Shown here: positions 10,976 through 24,303 of the stretch, piece after piece | How the letters are laid out: each line of letters begins with the position of its first letter | Numbering within the stretch: position 1 is the stretch's first letter | Assembly (NCBI GenBank): GCA_032821775.1 | Contig: JAVLRN010000002.1 | Location: 4,588,001 to 4,652,000 of the forward strand | DNA length: 64,000 nt | DNA from: Sanguinoderma infundibulare | Taxonomy: Eukaryota > Basidiomycota > Agaricomycetes > Polyporales > Polyporaceae | Direction: 5' to 3' | Made by a program: the position numbers and the translations under genes | Notes under the pieces: generated by a model | What the model was told of the DNA's origin: nothing | Database searches by the model: none | What the model saw: only the letters and a program-made list of their open reading frames with translations

Positions 10976-13055
10976 ATGAGGCCAGGACCGTCAGGGACTG
11001 CTGCTAGCGCGGCAGACTACGGCTACTACCATGAAAGTGAAAGCTGGCCTGCGAACGCGGCGAACCCGCACCACCGTGTCGATTTCAGACGGTCGTGGGT
11101 GCCTTCCCCGGACATGCCGTCCGCGACGCTCGCAGACGGCTCCCTTTCCGGTATCGAAGAGGACGAGGGCGAGCTTCGCCCACGCCCGTCACTGGCAGCT
11201 CCCCGGCGCGCTAGAACGCGAAGCTCACGGACGTACGGAGGCGAGGAGAACCAGAACCAGAACCCGCACCCGAACCCGAACCCGAACGTGAACGCGAAAC
11301 GGCCCGTCAGCGCAAGCACGAGCAGCAGCACCACGAGCACGTCGATAATAGCAGCCGGCAAACGGCCTCTCCGGCCGACGACGACGGCGACGGCGACGGC
11401 CGCACACTACGCCAACGCCAACGCCAGCGCGCACCTCGGAGATGAGCCTCCTATCACACGGACGTCGACGCGCCAGGCTGGTGCACGGCCGTGCGCACAC
11501 CCACGGCCCCCCGCACGCGAACAGGAACGGGACCAGGGCGAGGAGTGGCAGCTGTCGGGCGAGGGCGATCGCTGTGGCAGCCGCAGGTCGTCGTGGCTGT
11601 CCGTCCTGAGCCCAAAGAAGCTCTTCAGTGCGAGTGCGTACATAATACACCTTCACGCTTGTTGGAGCACCTGGGCGAGCGTTCACGCTGCCTTTGCCTC
11701 TGCCTTTACCTCTGCTTCCGCCCCTGCCTTGTTCGCTCAGGCTCTTTTTTTTTTTTTTTTTCATTTTGCGTGGGAGTCCAATGCGTGCTGGGATCGGCTT
11801 GTTGACGTAATTTGGCTCTCGTGCAGGGAAACGCCGGAGCGGGGTCGTCGAGGCGTCGAACGCGCCGAGCGCTGGCTCCCACCTGCCGCAGAATGCGATT
11901 GTGAATTCGAATTCGAGCGCGGAGAGCAACGTTTTGGGGCGCGCGCACGGGCAGAAGCAGCGCGAGGTCCACCCCGCGGAGTGGCGCGCGTACGGGATGT
12001 GGGCGCGCCCCCGGCTCGGGAAGGAGTACGGGGAGATAATCGTACGAAATGCCAGTGCGTGTCCCCCCTTCCCCTGCTTTTTTTTTTTTTTCTTTTTCTA
12101 TAGGAACGCTCCCCGCGATCGTGTGCGAAGTACTGTATGAGTGCTGACGGCGTAAACCCTACCCTACCCCCGGACATGCCATGCGACAGCTCCCGTGGAC
12201 ACCCCGCGCGAGCTGAGCCCGCCGCAGGTGGACGCGATGATTGCGAGCCTCTGGGAGGACGGCCGGCCGAACGCGGACAGGTGGATATCGCGCGTGCGGC
12301 ACTGGTCGCTGCCCCCGCGGCCGGACCTCTGGCCGACGCCGCGCCAGGCGCACGACCCGCTCCCCGAGGAGCTGCAGCTGAACCCGTTCCTCGTCCACCG
12401 CCTCGTCGGCCGGCCCCCGATCCACTTCGATCTCCGCATGCGCGCGGAGGACATCACGCTCGGCGAGCGTCCGCCAGAGCCGCGCGGCGCCACCCCTTAC
12501 ACGAGAGCGAGGGCGAGGGCGGGCGCTGAGAACGAGAGGAGGAACGACAACATTCTCAGCCTTGGGCTCGGGCTCGGGCCCGGCAGCCTCCCCGCGAACG
12601 GAACCTCGGGCTCGTCGTCGTCGAGCAGGGACGACGTCGTCCCCTTCTGGTGCGACGGCCCCAACGGCGCGCAGCCCGCGACGTACCCCGGCGTGCCCCG
12701 CCTGCGCATCACCGCGCTCGCGGGCGACGCCCAGCACGAGTTCCCGTGGCCGGTGACCGTCCTGCCGCACCACGAGGCGCTGCCGGTGCTCGTCGCCGAC
12801 GTCGTCAACGCGCTCATCGCCAACTTTGAGGAGCGCCTGTCGGCCGCCGACGTCGACGCCGTCTCGGACGGGCGCCGGACGATGGTCTACCAGGCGTACT
12901 GGCGCCGCATGCGCCTCGCCGTCGGCGGCAGGACGCCCCCGGAGGACGACGGGCTGAGGAGGGTGGATTATCTGGGCGACGCGGTGTACTTTCGCGGGCT
13001 GGAGCCGAACCCGAGCGGGGACGGGTTCATGCTGTTCTTGGGACCCCCGCCATAG
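10976..13055 (+). CDS. DUF6699 domain protein with long low-complexity N-terminus
   Basis: Three exons spliced in phase 1/1: 10976-11633, 11827-12054 and 12190-13055, giving 583 residues. Introns are 11634-11826 (193 bases, T17 run) and 12055-12189 (135 bases, T14 run); a donor 6 bases earlier at 11628 also keeps phase. The first half is low complexity (Ser/Thr/Ala and an Asn-Pro repeat). The C-terminal region from about residue 355 has the layout of DUF6699: LNPFLVHRL then PIHFDLR, a middle segment PGVPRLRITAL, and ADVVNALIANFEERLSAADV near the end. This domain is common in Agaricomycetes and its function is unknown. The first exon is less certain than the domain-bearing exon. Confidence 0.75.
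11247..11292 (+). repeat. Hexanucleotide repeat in coding exon, (CCGAAC)n-like
   Basis: An imperfect 6-base repeat in exon 1 of the DUF6699 gene encodes alternating Asn-Gln and Asn-Pro. It keeps frame because the unit is six bases. Confidence 0.7.
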
Positions 13056-16000
13056 CGCTCGGCGTGCTCGGTTCGTTGACAGCTGCCGGAATCTGCTGAG
13101 CCGTCGGAACCATGCGCAGCCGGATGTGTTGGGGAATGGAGGATGGAGGATTGAGTCGATGGCACGAGGAAGGGGGTTTGGTTCGCGCTTTCGTCTGGCG
13201 GGCTCTCGCGCGGGCGGCGCGCACGCAACCAAGTCTGGATATTGCGCCGCGGTAACCCAGAGTGGGGGTGCGTTTGTTGTTTTTACGATCGTGTTTTCTT
13301 GGGTCTTTGCTGTCTGGTTTTGGATGGATCGTCTACCTGCTGTATCCTCTCGTCATGCTTTCCTGTTCTGCGCGTCAATACACCCCATCTCTTTCTCGCT
13401 TCCGCATCGGCTCGCTTTGCCGCCCTCCCGCGAGAGGACGGTCGGGTCAGGAGGTCTGTTGGGAGAGCGAAGGTTACATTGTGGCGCACGGTCATGATTG
13501 GCAGTGGGGCCGCCGTCTTGGGCCGAGGTGGACGAAAACGCACGTCTCTGACTCGACTCGAGAGTTCGACGTTCTAGGACAGGCAAGTAAGAGTACCGGG
13601 TGGCAATGGAAGACAGCGCAGAGCATCCGGAAGATGTCGCCTAAGCTCTGTCCGCAAATGGGGAACAAAGGGCAATTGAAAACCGTACGTGGGCGCCGTA
13701 CGTTGAATACTAAGCATGCGACCGCGCGAGGGCTCGAGACTCGTGCGGCCGATGTCGAAAGATTAGAGTTACGGTATCTTTTCTGTATTTTGAGAGAAGC
13801 AGGGAAGGCGCAACATGGTTCACGTCGTCCGGATCACCAGCATTCCAGGGACACATTTTGGGCAAAGGGCGCGCTTGCATTGCCATGAACCATGAACGGT
13901 ACGCTCGAGGCCTTGCGCAATGTCGCACCAAATCCTTGGGGGTTGGGGCTGTCATACAAGTAGTCAATGTGCGACAACACGCTTCCGTTCGTAGGCGTAC
14001 CTGAACAACACATGTTTTCTGTTCCGCGTTGGCCGAGCAAGTGCCTGCTCGGGAGTTTGAGTTGTCAGCGCGAGAAGCGCATAGCCTGGATGACCGTGGC
14101 GTCGCATCTCTCGACTTGCCGCGGATGAGAAACTCTCTGGGAAGGCGACATACGCGACCCGTCGCGCTCAGCCACGGCCCACACGAAATTTCGTCCCACA
14201 TGTCTGGAATTCGCCCACGCACATGACCCTGAGGGCCGCGGTCCGATTGCCGAAGTCCAGAGATACGGAGCGCTGGGAGGCTCGCGGCGCCGAAGGAGAG
14301 GAAGGATCGCAGTTATGACGGCCGAATGGGAGCGGGGAGGAAGGCATCATCGCACTGCCGTCGCAAGTCCGACGTGTTCCTGCGTGCAGCATGCAGAGAA
14401 CGTGGTCTCCGAGAAGTTGTGGGGAGGGCGGGTAACGTAACCGCATGCGCTCGTGTCCGATGTCCAGTCGTCAGCACCGCGCGGTTTCGTGGGGCACGGA
14501 CGTAACGGAGTGGCCAGCGTGTTAGGATACCGGGCGTGGGCGTCCAGCGAGCGTCCCAGTGCTCCCGTCGGGCTATCACCTGCGCGTCACGCCGGAGATT
14601 CGTTAGGATCTGAGAGGAGGTGACGACGATCGAACGGAGATTCCCTTGGTCGTCCCTCTCCACGGAGGTGAGTCTCGACATCACAGTGCGCACACAGTAA
14701 CTCCTGCACGGTGATGGAGGGCCAGGGTCGTTTGGGCGCAGTTCGCTGCGACGCAACGCCGGTTCAGTTGCGTCTTTCCGACCCGGAGGAAATGTACGGG
14801 AATTGGAGCCGTATATTGCGGTCGCCTGACGGCGGAGACGATGTCGTACATTCGTGATATTGAACTTTGGGAGAGCGCTGAGACGAACGTACTGGGCGGT
14901 GCGACACATCATCATGTGTAATGTTATGCGCCTGCTGGTGGAGGAATCGAGCGGGCGATGCGACTGCGATGCGCATGATATTTCCGGTCCGAGAGTTTTG
15001 ACGGGGAGCTGGCGTTTCTCGAAGGCCACGAGAGCTGTTTGGTGGAGCAATGAGATCACCGGCGGCGGGAGGACATATGGGCAGACGGGGATCTGACAGG
15101 GAGGAAGGGTAGCCGGAGCAAGATCCTTGCAAGCGTGACCAGCAAGCAACAGCCGAAGGAAGGTGTCCTAGCCTCGAGGCAGAGAAGCGATTCGAGCTTC
15201 AAGCTCCGGACGTGGGGAGAACATACATACCTGTGCTATGACGACAGTGCGTCCGCGGAGCGGCTCGTATGGTTCCTAGAGGTTGTAAATCATTGCGGAT
15301 CCGTGCGCGGGGTAGAATGGCGCGTAAAATTTCTTAGCCATCAAGGAGAGTGGCATATGGGAGCAGGAACAACGGTCCGAGCATCTTGGTTGAAGCCAGC
15401 GATGCGGCCGCCGGAGCAAAACCATCGGGATATTTGGAATAGCGATGGCGCGAGAGCAGGCGCGACCCTGACCGCGGATTCCAAGGAATGGCGGGGCCCC
15501 AGAGTCGGGGACATTCGAGAGCAGAGGAGGTAAGCTTTGGTTGTGCAGAAGGCGTTGGCAAGGACGACGACCGAGAGCAGAGCACAGCAAGCGACGCAGG
15601 CCGCCGCCCGGAACACGGCGGCCGGAGCGGGGCAGCGGGAGACGGATCCGCGGAGGAAATGGTGGCTCCGCTCGCGCGCAACGGCTTGACGCATCCTCCG
15701 TGGCTTGTATGGCCCATTCCTCCCCCTGTGCCTTCGCCTCCAAGCTCCGGCTCTCGTTGGTACCTCCTGTGCCAGGAACGGGGTAGAAAACGGGCTGCCT
15801 GCTCTCAAATCCCACTGGTGTGGACGCAACGTGGCGCGGAGGGGAGGGGGAGATTCGCCACGCTGGGAAGTCCGCATCGATATTTCCAGCTCGGGCTGTG
15901 CGCAGTGGCAGCCGCCAAGGTGAGTGGTCATTTTCGCTCCGGGCTAGGACAGCTAGTACGTTTCCCGGGTGATAGCGGAGATCGATATGGTCCTGGACAG

Positions 16001-16547
16001 CTCCGTCCCGGTCATGTTGCGGGCATGGGCAGAAAATGAGACAAGGCGTCCGTTCATGTGCGCGGCGAACAACGGTCGATGCCACTGCCAATGATCGATA
16101 TATCCCTCCAGACCTGATGCGTGCATATGGCCTTGCGCGGCTGGACTATGGCTGGTTAATAAAGCTTGGTTCTAAGTTGTGCCAACGCAGCTGCAGCCTT
16201 CTTCTTGCACACGCTGCTTGTTCCGTCTCCAGCTCGTCGCCGTGGCTGCCAATAGCCTTTCTCGGTGCAAGCTTCCTATTCACAGCCTGCTCGTGCCCAC
16301 CATCACGTTCGCTCGAGGAACTCGCCCGAAACCAACGCCACGCTCGCTGCGCTCCGCCCCTGGGAATTGCCTCCGGCGCGAAGGCAGTCGCCAGTTGCCT
16401 AGAAGAGAATAAAGGCAGTGAATATTCGGGTTCGTCGCTCTAGGTCCGACTGATCCCTTGTTGAGATCCCTCTTACGTTTCTCGTCCTCGTCCCCTCCCT
16501 GCTCTCAACCGCTTCAGCCTCTCCATTCTAACACATCACGCATCGAG
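13056..16547. other. ORF-poor intergenic interval
   Basis: About 3.5 kb between two plus-strand genes. It begins with a T-rich 3' flank of the DUF6699 gene and ends with a pyrimidine-rich stretch (16441-16540) that looks like the promoter/leader of the second HMG-box gene. ORFs up to 278 codons occur but have random composition and no domains. Confidence 0.4.
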
Positions 16548-18491
16548 ATGCCGCCCCCGCTAGACCACGAAATGGCCTTCGACGACGACGGTACGTAGCC
16601 TTTCCCAATATGGTCATCACGCGCCCCGTACTGACTCGTCCTACCGCCCCCCAGACGGCATGCCGCCCCTCGTCGACAATCCCCTCCCGCCGATGACCTT
16701 TACCTTCGCGACGGATCTGCCACCCATCTCGTACAATCATGAATTCCTCGCATCCGACTACCCTCCAGAGCCTCCTCCCTCTGACATGAGCGGATACCCG
16801 CCTCAAGACGCGACCATGCTCGACCTGCCTCGTGCCTCACACGCCAAGAAGCGCGATGCATCCTACATCCCGCGTCCCCCTAACGCCTTCATTCTCTTCC
16901 GCTCCTCCTTTATCCGCGGTGGCCATATTCCCGGAGAAATCGAGGGCAACCACAGTGCACTCTCCAAGATTATCGGTGCGTCGTGTCACACTCGCTCCGC
17001 CGCATGGAAACCGCGTGTCTCACGCGTTTTCTATCGCCAGGCAAGTGCTGGAAGGCTCTCCCTCGTGAGGAGCGCAAGGTATGGGAAGCGAAGGCGATCG
17101 TCGCGCTCGCAGAGCATCGCAAGAAGTACCCTGACTGGAGGTTCAAGCCTGCGGCGAACGCACTCGCCAAAGTGAAGGATGGTCCGCGCAAGAGAGGGAA
17201 TAGGAAAGGACGAGGGCAATCGGAGAAGGAAGAGCGCAGTCGCGAGAAGAGGTGCGCCAAGATCGCCGATTTCCTCGTTGCCGGGAAGACTGGGTCAGAT
17301 CTCGCCGCCGCAGTCGAGCAGTACGACTGCGAGACGGGCAGGGGCCGCAAGCTCAAGGACGAAGGCGCGGTCCCAGGCGTGGGTTTGCCACAGATACACG
17401 GCGAACACGACATTCGCCACGGCCCTACCGCAGACGTTGACGTCAAGGTGTCCCCCGTGGTGGGACCACTGGTGCCCAATGCCCCGACCCTTACGATAGT
17501 CACGGACGGCGTGGACGTGAAACCGCTTGTCCCTCGCTCTGCTCTGGATGGGCGTTTCAAAGTACCTCTCACGGCCATGTTCAAACGATCCTCCTCCGCG
17601 CCTGCCCCTCGTGCTCGTACTCCGACTGGGGACGTTCAACCCATTTCGAGCCACCGCCGTGACTCGTTTAGTGCCGCGCCCCCCTCGTTTACGCGCGTGA
17701 ACAGTTTCGACACTAGTGTGGACCCGCCGGAGGTTATGACGAACATCGGATTCGACGGCGGCGCGTCGCGCAAGGGCACAGGGCACGTTCACGCCGACAG
17801 CGTGTCTTCCATCCAGACGTTCAGCCCCGGTGCAGGCGCGCCCCTCGTTCTTCCTCGGAACACAGCTGACGGGCCCATGGGGGTCAATGACGTGAGTTCA
17901 TCATGATCACACATTGCTTCTTACGCTCGCTTACAGACTGTGGCGTCGCCCTTTCATTTTTTCACCATGCAGAGCGGCTTGGATGCGTTTGGGTTCACTG
18001 CAAGCAATTTCTCGAGCCCCCATCTCCCCGCGTTCGAGCCTGACGCCGAGGGTCTCAGCAGCCCAAATCAGTCCCCCATTGCGACGCCCGTCATGTTCGG
18101 CTGGGGTCAGGAACCCGATGTCGGTAGTCCGACCAGCATTTCGGACATGATGGGCGAATCGTACGCACCCGCTCCCTCCCCCTCCTCGTACTCCTCTTTG
18201 GAGGGCTGGGCTGGGAGTCCCCTTCCGAAACCAGCGTCGCCGATCAGCTCTCCCCTCCCGAAGGTTTACCATTACGCGGAGGCAGCCGATTCTCCCAGCG
18301 TCATGAAGAAAGCGTTTGACGCCGCGGCATGCGCGGTCTACGATTGGAACATCGAGCGATTCGGGCATGAACACGAACACGGACCTGTCTATGGCACGGC
18401 CGGCCCCGCGTTCTATCCTTGGGGTACGGATGCGCAAGCCCTATCCCCTTACACCTTCCCTATCGTCCACTGTCGCCAGGACGACTTCTAA
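16548..18491 (+). CDS. HMG-box transcription factor (second in window)
   Basis: Four exons in phase: 16548-16590, 16655-16975, 17041-17891 and 17937-18491; 589 residues. The last acceptor could instead be at 17972 (81-base intron, also in phase, better pyrimidine tract), which removes 12 residues. The HMG box covers about residues 86-158: IPRPPNAFILFRSSFIRGG, then across the 65-base intron SKIIGKCWKALPREERKVW and HRKKYPDWRFKP. The junction inside the box is confirmed by this continuity. A basic segment follows the box, then a Ser/Pro-rich tail. This belongs to the basidiomycete HMG-box regulators of mating and fruiting (the pcc1/exp1 kind), but I cannot assign an orthologue. It has no close sequence similarity to the other HMG gene beyond the box. 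Confidence 0.9.
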
Positions 18492-21400
18492 TTGTATCGG
18501 ACTCGGCGCCGCACTCGCGCTCGTGGTCGCATGCCCCGGTAGGTTCGGTCGAACGCACTCCATAGAATCCTTGCAGCGTCTCCCCTGAACGCGCCTTTTC
18601 CTCATTGCACCTGTCCATCCAGGCCCATATGTTTCTTTCTGGCTGCCGCCCGCCGTTATTCGCTTCTTGCCTCCTGCATCAGTGATTCAACTCACTGGTT
18701 TGGCCTATCCGTTCGTCTTGTCTCGAAGTACGCTTCCCCTCCCCCTTCTTGTTGTACGATATCCGAAAACCCGAGGAGCGGCCATAACGGCGATAGAGCT
18801 GAAGATTCCCCCTGTCGTCGCTTCCTGGTCCCCTCCCGCGGTCTTCTGTTGTGTGGCGTCTCCGATTCTTCTATGTCTTCCCTTCCCTATGATTCCTCCC
18901 TACGTATGCCTGTATGCCTTTCCCCTGGACCTGAAGATGCGAACATCGACACCATATGCCCTCTGTAGGTCTGTCTCTCCTCTGTAGATCATGTCGTACT
19001 CATTTGGGTTCTCCTCAGGTGAGAACTGTCTTTGCGGCCACGTCTATATGTATCCGTTACGTACCGAGCAAGGCTAGAAGTGTAATACATCGCGCTCTCG
19101 AGGCGCTTGACGTCAACAGACTTCTAGCCGCTTTTTGCTATTCCACGCGATGCCGGAGGCCCTCGAGCGGTATATTTCCTGCGCTTCCCATGGCCGTTTT
19201 CCGGTGTTCAACCGCCCCCTTGCGGTGGGCCGACCATGCCTGCGCGGCGTTATCTTATCTTTCTCACGTGGGGCTATCAGCTGATCAATCTCCAACTTCG
19301 CTGCAAATCGCAGAGGCTGTCTCCCGCCACGAACCAGCAAACCTCATGCCCAGGCTGTCCGGCTTTCTGTCCAGGTTTTTAAATGAAACACGCTGCTGCC
19401 GCGAGGCAGTTGATGCGGGTGGAAATCGAGGGGGGGAAGGGGCCGTCGCACGAGTCAATGGTGAGCCCGGTTCAATTTGTCCGCCAAGCTCGCACCTTTG
19501 CATCCGTCCTCACTACCGACATCTCGCTCTCCAGATTTCGCGCCTGCAGCGACTCCCTGCACTCGCCATCAGTGCCCCAATCTGCCCAGACGAACACGAA
19601 CAAGGCTAGTCCCCGTGCGCCACTGCGCGCTGCCGGATGGAGTCGTGAGTTCCAGCCCTTGTCAGCAAACGGCGTTGTAGCACATGTTTCGTCGGGCTTC
19701 TTTCAGTTCTCACCGCCTTCGATGTTTCCAGAGGACGCCGGGGACGAGCGTCTTGGGATATCGCTCCTTTGCTTCCGCGCCCAGAGTCTTGTCTCCTCCA
19801 CGCACAGGGTTCATACGAATTATCGCCCAATCCCGCAGGTGCGCGCCGGTGACCCGTGGCGCACACGGTCAGCCTCGAGCTACCAACCTTCCGGGGCGGA
19901 AGGCTCAGGCTCTGTCGGGACCTTGTCGGATATGCTGGCGCCGGGCGCAAATGAAGCGTTCTCACAGCGCGTTGCGGGAGCTCGTAGCGCATGACAGGGC
20001 GCTTGGCGGGCTGTCCAGATCGACCCGGGACCTGGTTATCTCAATATCTGCGCAGCAGGACCCCCCGCGTCCAGTGCAAACTGACACCTTGACGGCAGCC
20101 CGAGAGCCCCTTTGAAGAACGTGGAAGGAACAGGTGGCCGCTCATGGCGCGCGCCGCGGCCCGTCCCTGCGCTGGGAGGGGGATAACTGGATACTGGAGG
20201 CCAAAGCGTGAGTGTGAGTGGACGGCGGCGGCGGAGCGGCTTCCATTCTCGCGAAGGGCGCACGGCACGGGGCACATGTCCCGGCGGACGCAGGTACGCC
20301 TTCCACGGTCTTGTGAGCTGGGTAAGCGCGAAACTGATCTTGATCGCCGCCCCTTGTCTGTGCGTAGCCCAGACCCCGGACGGCGAGCCAATCGAGCCAA
20401 TCGACGACGATCCGGGAAGTTCTCTGGTACGAAAGAAGGGACCTCCGCCCGTTTCTTTCTGCTCCGTTCGGCTACGTTCGAAGGTTGGTAGAACGCGTCC
20501 AAGCGACGCGGAAGCATATCGTCCTGGGAGGCTTGTGGCGCTTGGGTATGTCGTTCGATATGTTTTGTGCCGTCCATGGTCATGTTCTGATGTTTAATGG
20601 CGGGTCCAAGGCGCTCCCGGTCCTGGAGGTTTAGTGCGGATGGCCGGAGAATGAATGATCTCCGCGGCGGGCATAACGAGGCCAGTCGCTGCGCTACGAC
20701 GGTAAGGTTTGCATTTACGCAAGAACTCACCGGGGGCGGAGCTCCTTACAACACCCCGAACTCTTGGCCGGGGTTCTCCTCTCGCAAGCTACAGCCTCCG
20801 AAATCTCTCAGAGTGGCATGTGATTCCGGTGTACAGGAGCCGCATTTCGAAGGTGCTCTGCATGGCTGGAGCGTACTACGTTTCGCGCCCGCGCTGTTCT
20901 CGACGCCGCGCCCAGGAAGCGTCAGCGGAGGAATATGACACAAGACGTGAGTGCGTTTTCCATTTGCAGCTGAGGGGTGACCTTAATCAACGGCCGAGAT
21001 TAACTTTTTTTCTCAGCTGTTCGAGAGGGGGACGCTATCCGGCAAAAGCAAGGGGGAGGGATTTCCGACGATTCGAGACCGGAAATGGGACCGAATCGCG
21101 TGGCACTGTGATCATCTCACGTTCATTTCCATCCAGGTTGTGAATTCATCCACCTCGCCATGCGAGACTCGTTCCATAGGAAACGGGTCTAACGCCACCG
21201 TACCTTCTTTCCCAATACGCCGAGGGTCCCATTCGAAGATTCGCAGGTACGCCAGTCAAAATGGACCTTCACGGGCTGCTCGTAGAAGCTCGAGACCCGT
21301 GTCTGTGCTGCGACGAGAGCGAGCGCCCCACGCAGTTCGAGCCCACGGATGTGTCAGGCTTCGCGGAACTCCCGGTGCCCCACTTTACTCTATCAGCCGA

Positions 21401-24303
21401 CATACGAGATCTGACCTCGCGTCCTGGCTCTTATTGTCTTCGCTCGATTTGGAGCAGTGGCTAGGCGCACACTTCGGGACCCGATCCCGAGTGGAATATG
21501 TTCTCCTCTGTTGAGGCCGTGTACTAGCGTGCACTGGGCTTCCAGATGTCCTGGTGCGTGTTTCACCGTTGTCTGCGTTGCTATGGTAGTTGGCCCGTCC
21601 TGATAGGGAGCACTCGCGAGCTATTGCAAGCTCGACCAGACGATGTGCAGACCATGAGTCGGCATCGGCAACCTTCTTTTGCGTTATCGAATGGAGTCGA
21701 TAGCTCGGTTAATGTGATTCGTTGACATGATGATCCTCGAATGTCGAACCGCCAGCGTGCAGCACCCGATTGTCGTTTCGACCTGTTTTCGGAACAGGAG
21801 GGAGGTCTCAGGCCCAGTTTTCTCAACTTGGACGCGGCAAGGAGGCGGAAGCGGTACGCCCGGGATTCACCGATATATTGCGAGCTTGGCCCTTTCCATA
21901 CCCCCGCCTCGTGCATGGGACCCGTTCTCAGAATGCGGGGTTAACGTCGCCGACTCGCTGCCGCTTTGAATTTGCGTCGCGCACCGTTCGCAGCCACACT
22001 GACTCGAAGCCGTCGTCTAGATTAGGCAACCTGGTAGCCGCATCGGGAAGGCGTGCGCTCGCGGCCGCCGAACGCAACATTGACATGGCCGCATGTCCGA
22101 CGGCCTCGTGTAAGCAGGCCAGGCGAGATTGTATATATCGGAGGTCCTGCGTGATGCGCATCGCACGATCTGTGGCCCACCATCATATGGCGTTTGATAT
22201 TCTGGGCTCGAAGACCGGAGTAGCGCTCTACGCTTTCCCTTGGCCTCCAAGTTTGGTTCACGAGCTCGGTACCGGCTGCCCATACGAAGGGAACAATGTA
22301 CAGGTGCGTGTGTCCGTGCTGCTGCTTTGGGAGGACGAAAGCTCGGCAGCAAACGCCAGCGTTCGGAGGTAGTATGTAATGCGCGAGGTTCGTCTGCGCG
22401 ATCGATCTCAATATGAAGGTTTTGATTGAATGCGTTGTATAGGAGTCAGTCTTCGTACCATTCAAGCTCGACGTTGTCTGGACACAAGGTTCAGGATGCG
22501 CGCGGCGGCTCGAGAATTTGTAAGAGCACAGGGGCGAACCTTGCTGCGTCAGGCGGAACTTTGCTCAGTCAGTCGGGGGTAGTTGGCAGGGAACCCGGTA
22601 GCGTAATCTAAAGGTGCGTGCCTTGGTTCTCCATATCCACGCACAGACACGACAGTTCTGGACGCACGCGCAATAACGCATATCCGCGCCTCCTGTCAAT
22701 TTGGCCGTGCAAGGAAGCTACGAAGCCAGGCGCTAGGGCACCATGCTGGCAGCCATCCATTCGTTATGTGATTCGGTCGTGAGTCCGCACCACCTCATAC
22801 GGCCTGAATATGACCGAAGAGATGGCGTCGGGCATGGGTTACAGTGGACCCTTCACGCACATATCACCGCTTCTGGTCCATGCCCGGCTCGTGATATGCA
22901 AGAGTCATTGTGCGCCGTTTTGGTACATGAATCAAGTTCCGGTCGGATGAGAGCCCTGCAGAACCCCACCCATTCATCTCTCAGCACCAGCCCGAGCTGC
23001 GACGAGCACTCGGGCCCCTGCCCGTGGTTTCTGGACGAGGCGGTGAGTGGTGCATCCTCTCGCTTCCTGTCTTCTTCAGAGTCCTGACGTCGGCCGTTGT
23101 TCGGCAGGCGCGGTGACTGCGCGCGATACACATTGACATTCTCCGCGGGCCTGGATTGATCGTTAGCCGACCCTGCGGTTAATACGGTACGATGGATCGC
23201 AACCCTCGTATCTGCGCTGTGTGCGGTGGCGTTCAATGCACATGTTTTGACCGGCTTCTAGCCGCAGTGTCGTACCGGCGTGCTCGGGCTCGGTCTTGAC
23301 CGTGTTCGGTGTCAGCCTCCTCGGAGTTGATGAAGGGGGCTGTTTCTTACCTAGACCGTCCACCCTTCTTTAGGAAGTGGAGTCACTGAGTGCTCTTTTG
23401 GATCTAACTACCCTACTTCACTGTCTTTCCGGCGCGCCCCCTGTGGATGAAGTACCCGTCACGGTATCAAGTGTGTCAGAACACCAAGTAAGTGGTCTAT
23501 CCCGTGCACTCCTGTCAATGAGACAGTTGATGGTAGGGGACGTTGTAGATTGCGGCGGAAAGCGTTGATCGTCATAGATCATTCGTCGAACTCGTTGTGT
23601 TTTGTCGAACAGAACCGATACCGTTATAAGCCTGTGGTAGCGTACTAGCAGTATGTGAGAGTGATGATGAAGGTAAGAAGCAGAGGTGGGCTGGGACAGC
23701 AGTCGTGCTGCTCAGCCGAATGGTTACGCAATGCTAACGGCGCGATACAAGCCTTCGCACTATGTTGTGCCCACCCGTCATTGCACCTGCGCTCGCTCCA
23801 CAGTGGCGCACACAGAAGCGGCACGAATCCACCTTCGAAAAAGTTGAGCAGAGCTACTACTATATTTAGATCTGCCATGATGAATACTCACATGGAGTGA
23901 CAGAGCTGAACGGCTTGCGTCAACCCTGCAGTTCTATGACAGGGTGTAAAGACCGGATCCTTTCTGGCAAGTCGCGAGTACTCTGGCTTCGTCGAAACTA
24001 GCATGGCCGGGTATAAGTAAGTATCGCACTGCGTGTGTGAGCCATTGATCCTCACCGACTTCATCTACTTCATGGTGTGGAATACGTTTGTTGACCGTCG
24101 AGCCCGATGCGCAGTGCCCGCCGTGGAGGGGTGAGGATGAACGGAATTACCATATGCGGACTGGGGTTACGTAAGTGCCATGCTGGCCTCCACGTCGCAC
24201 TTTCTCAGCCTCGGTCTCTGACAAAGGCTCTCCAGAGCCGCCTTTAACCCTCACTCCTTCTCGTGCTTCCGTCTTCATCTTGGTCCTCATCGCCGTCGAC
24301 GCC
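18492..24303 (+). other. Long ORF-poor interval with many splice-like sites
   Basis: Nearly 6 kb without a gene I can support. After the 3' flank of the HMG gene, the plus strand carries repeated acceptor/donor-like words, some directly abutting (for example CTCCTCAG followed by GTGAGA near 19018). One segment, 23374-23487, is a 114-base open block of 38 codons bounded by TTCTTTAG and GTAAGTGG with coding-like composition (SLSALLDLTTLLHCLSG). An upstream open block ends in phase at 23042. A spliced gene with small exons or a non-coding transcript is possible; I could not assemble one. Confidence 0.3.

Noticed and set aside
12159..13232. 357-codon minus-strand ORF
   Set aside because: Antisense to the DUF6699 exon, which has the family motifs; the minus product is Arg/Val-rich junk.
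15276..16091. 271-codon minus-strand ORF in the interval before the second HMG gene
   Set aside because: Long, but composition like random GC-rich DNA, no splice sites or domain, and overlapping ORFs in other frames are equally open.
19383..19994. 203-codon plus-strand ORF
   Set aside because: No recognisable domain and no consistent splice partners; left in the description of the ORF-poor interval.
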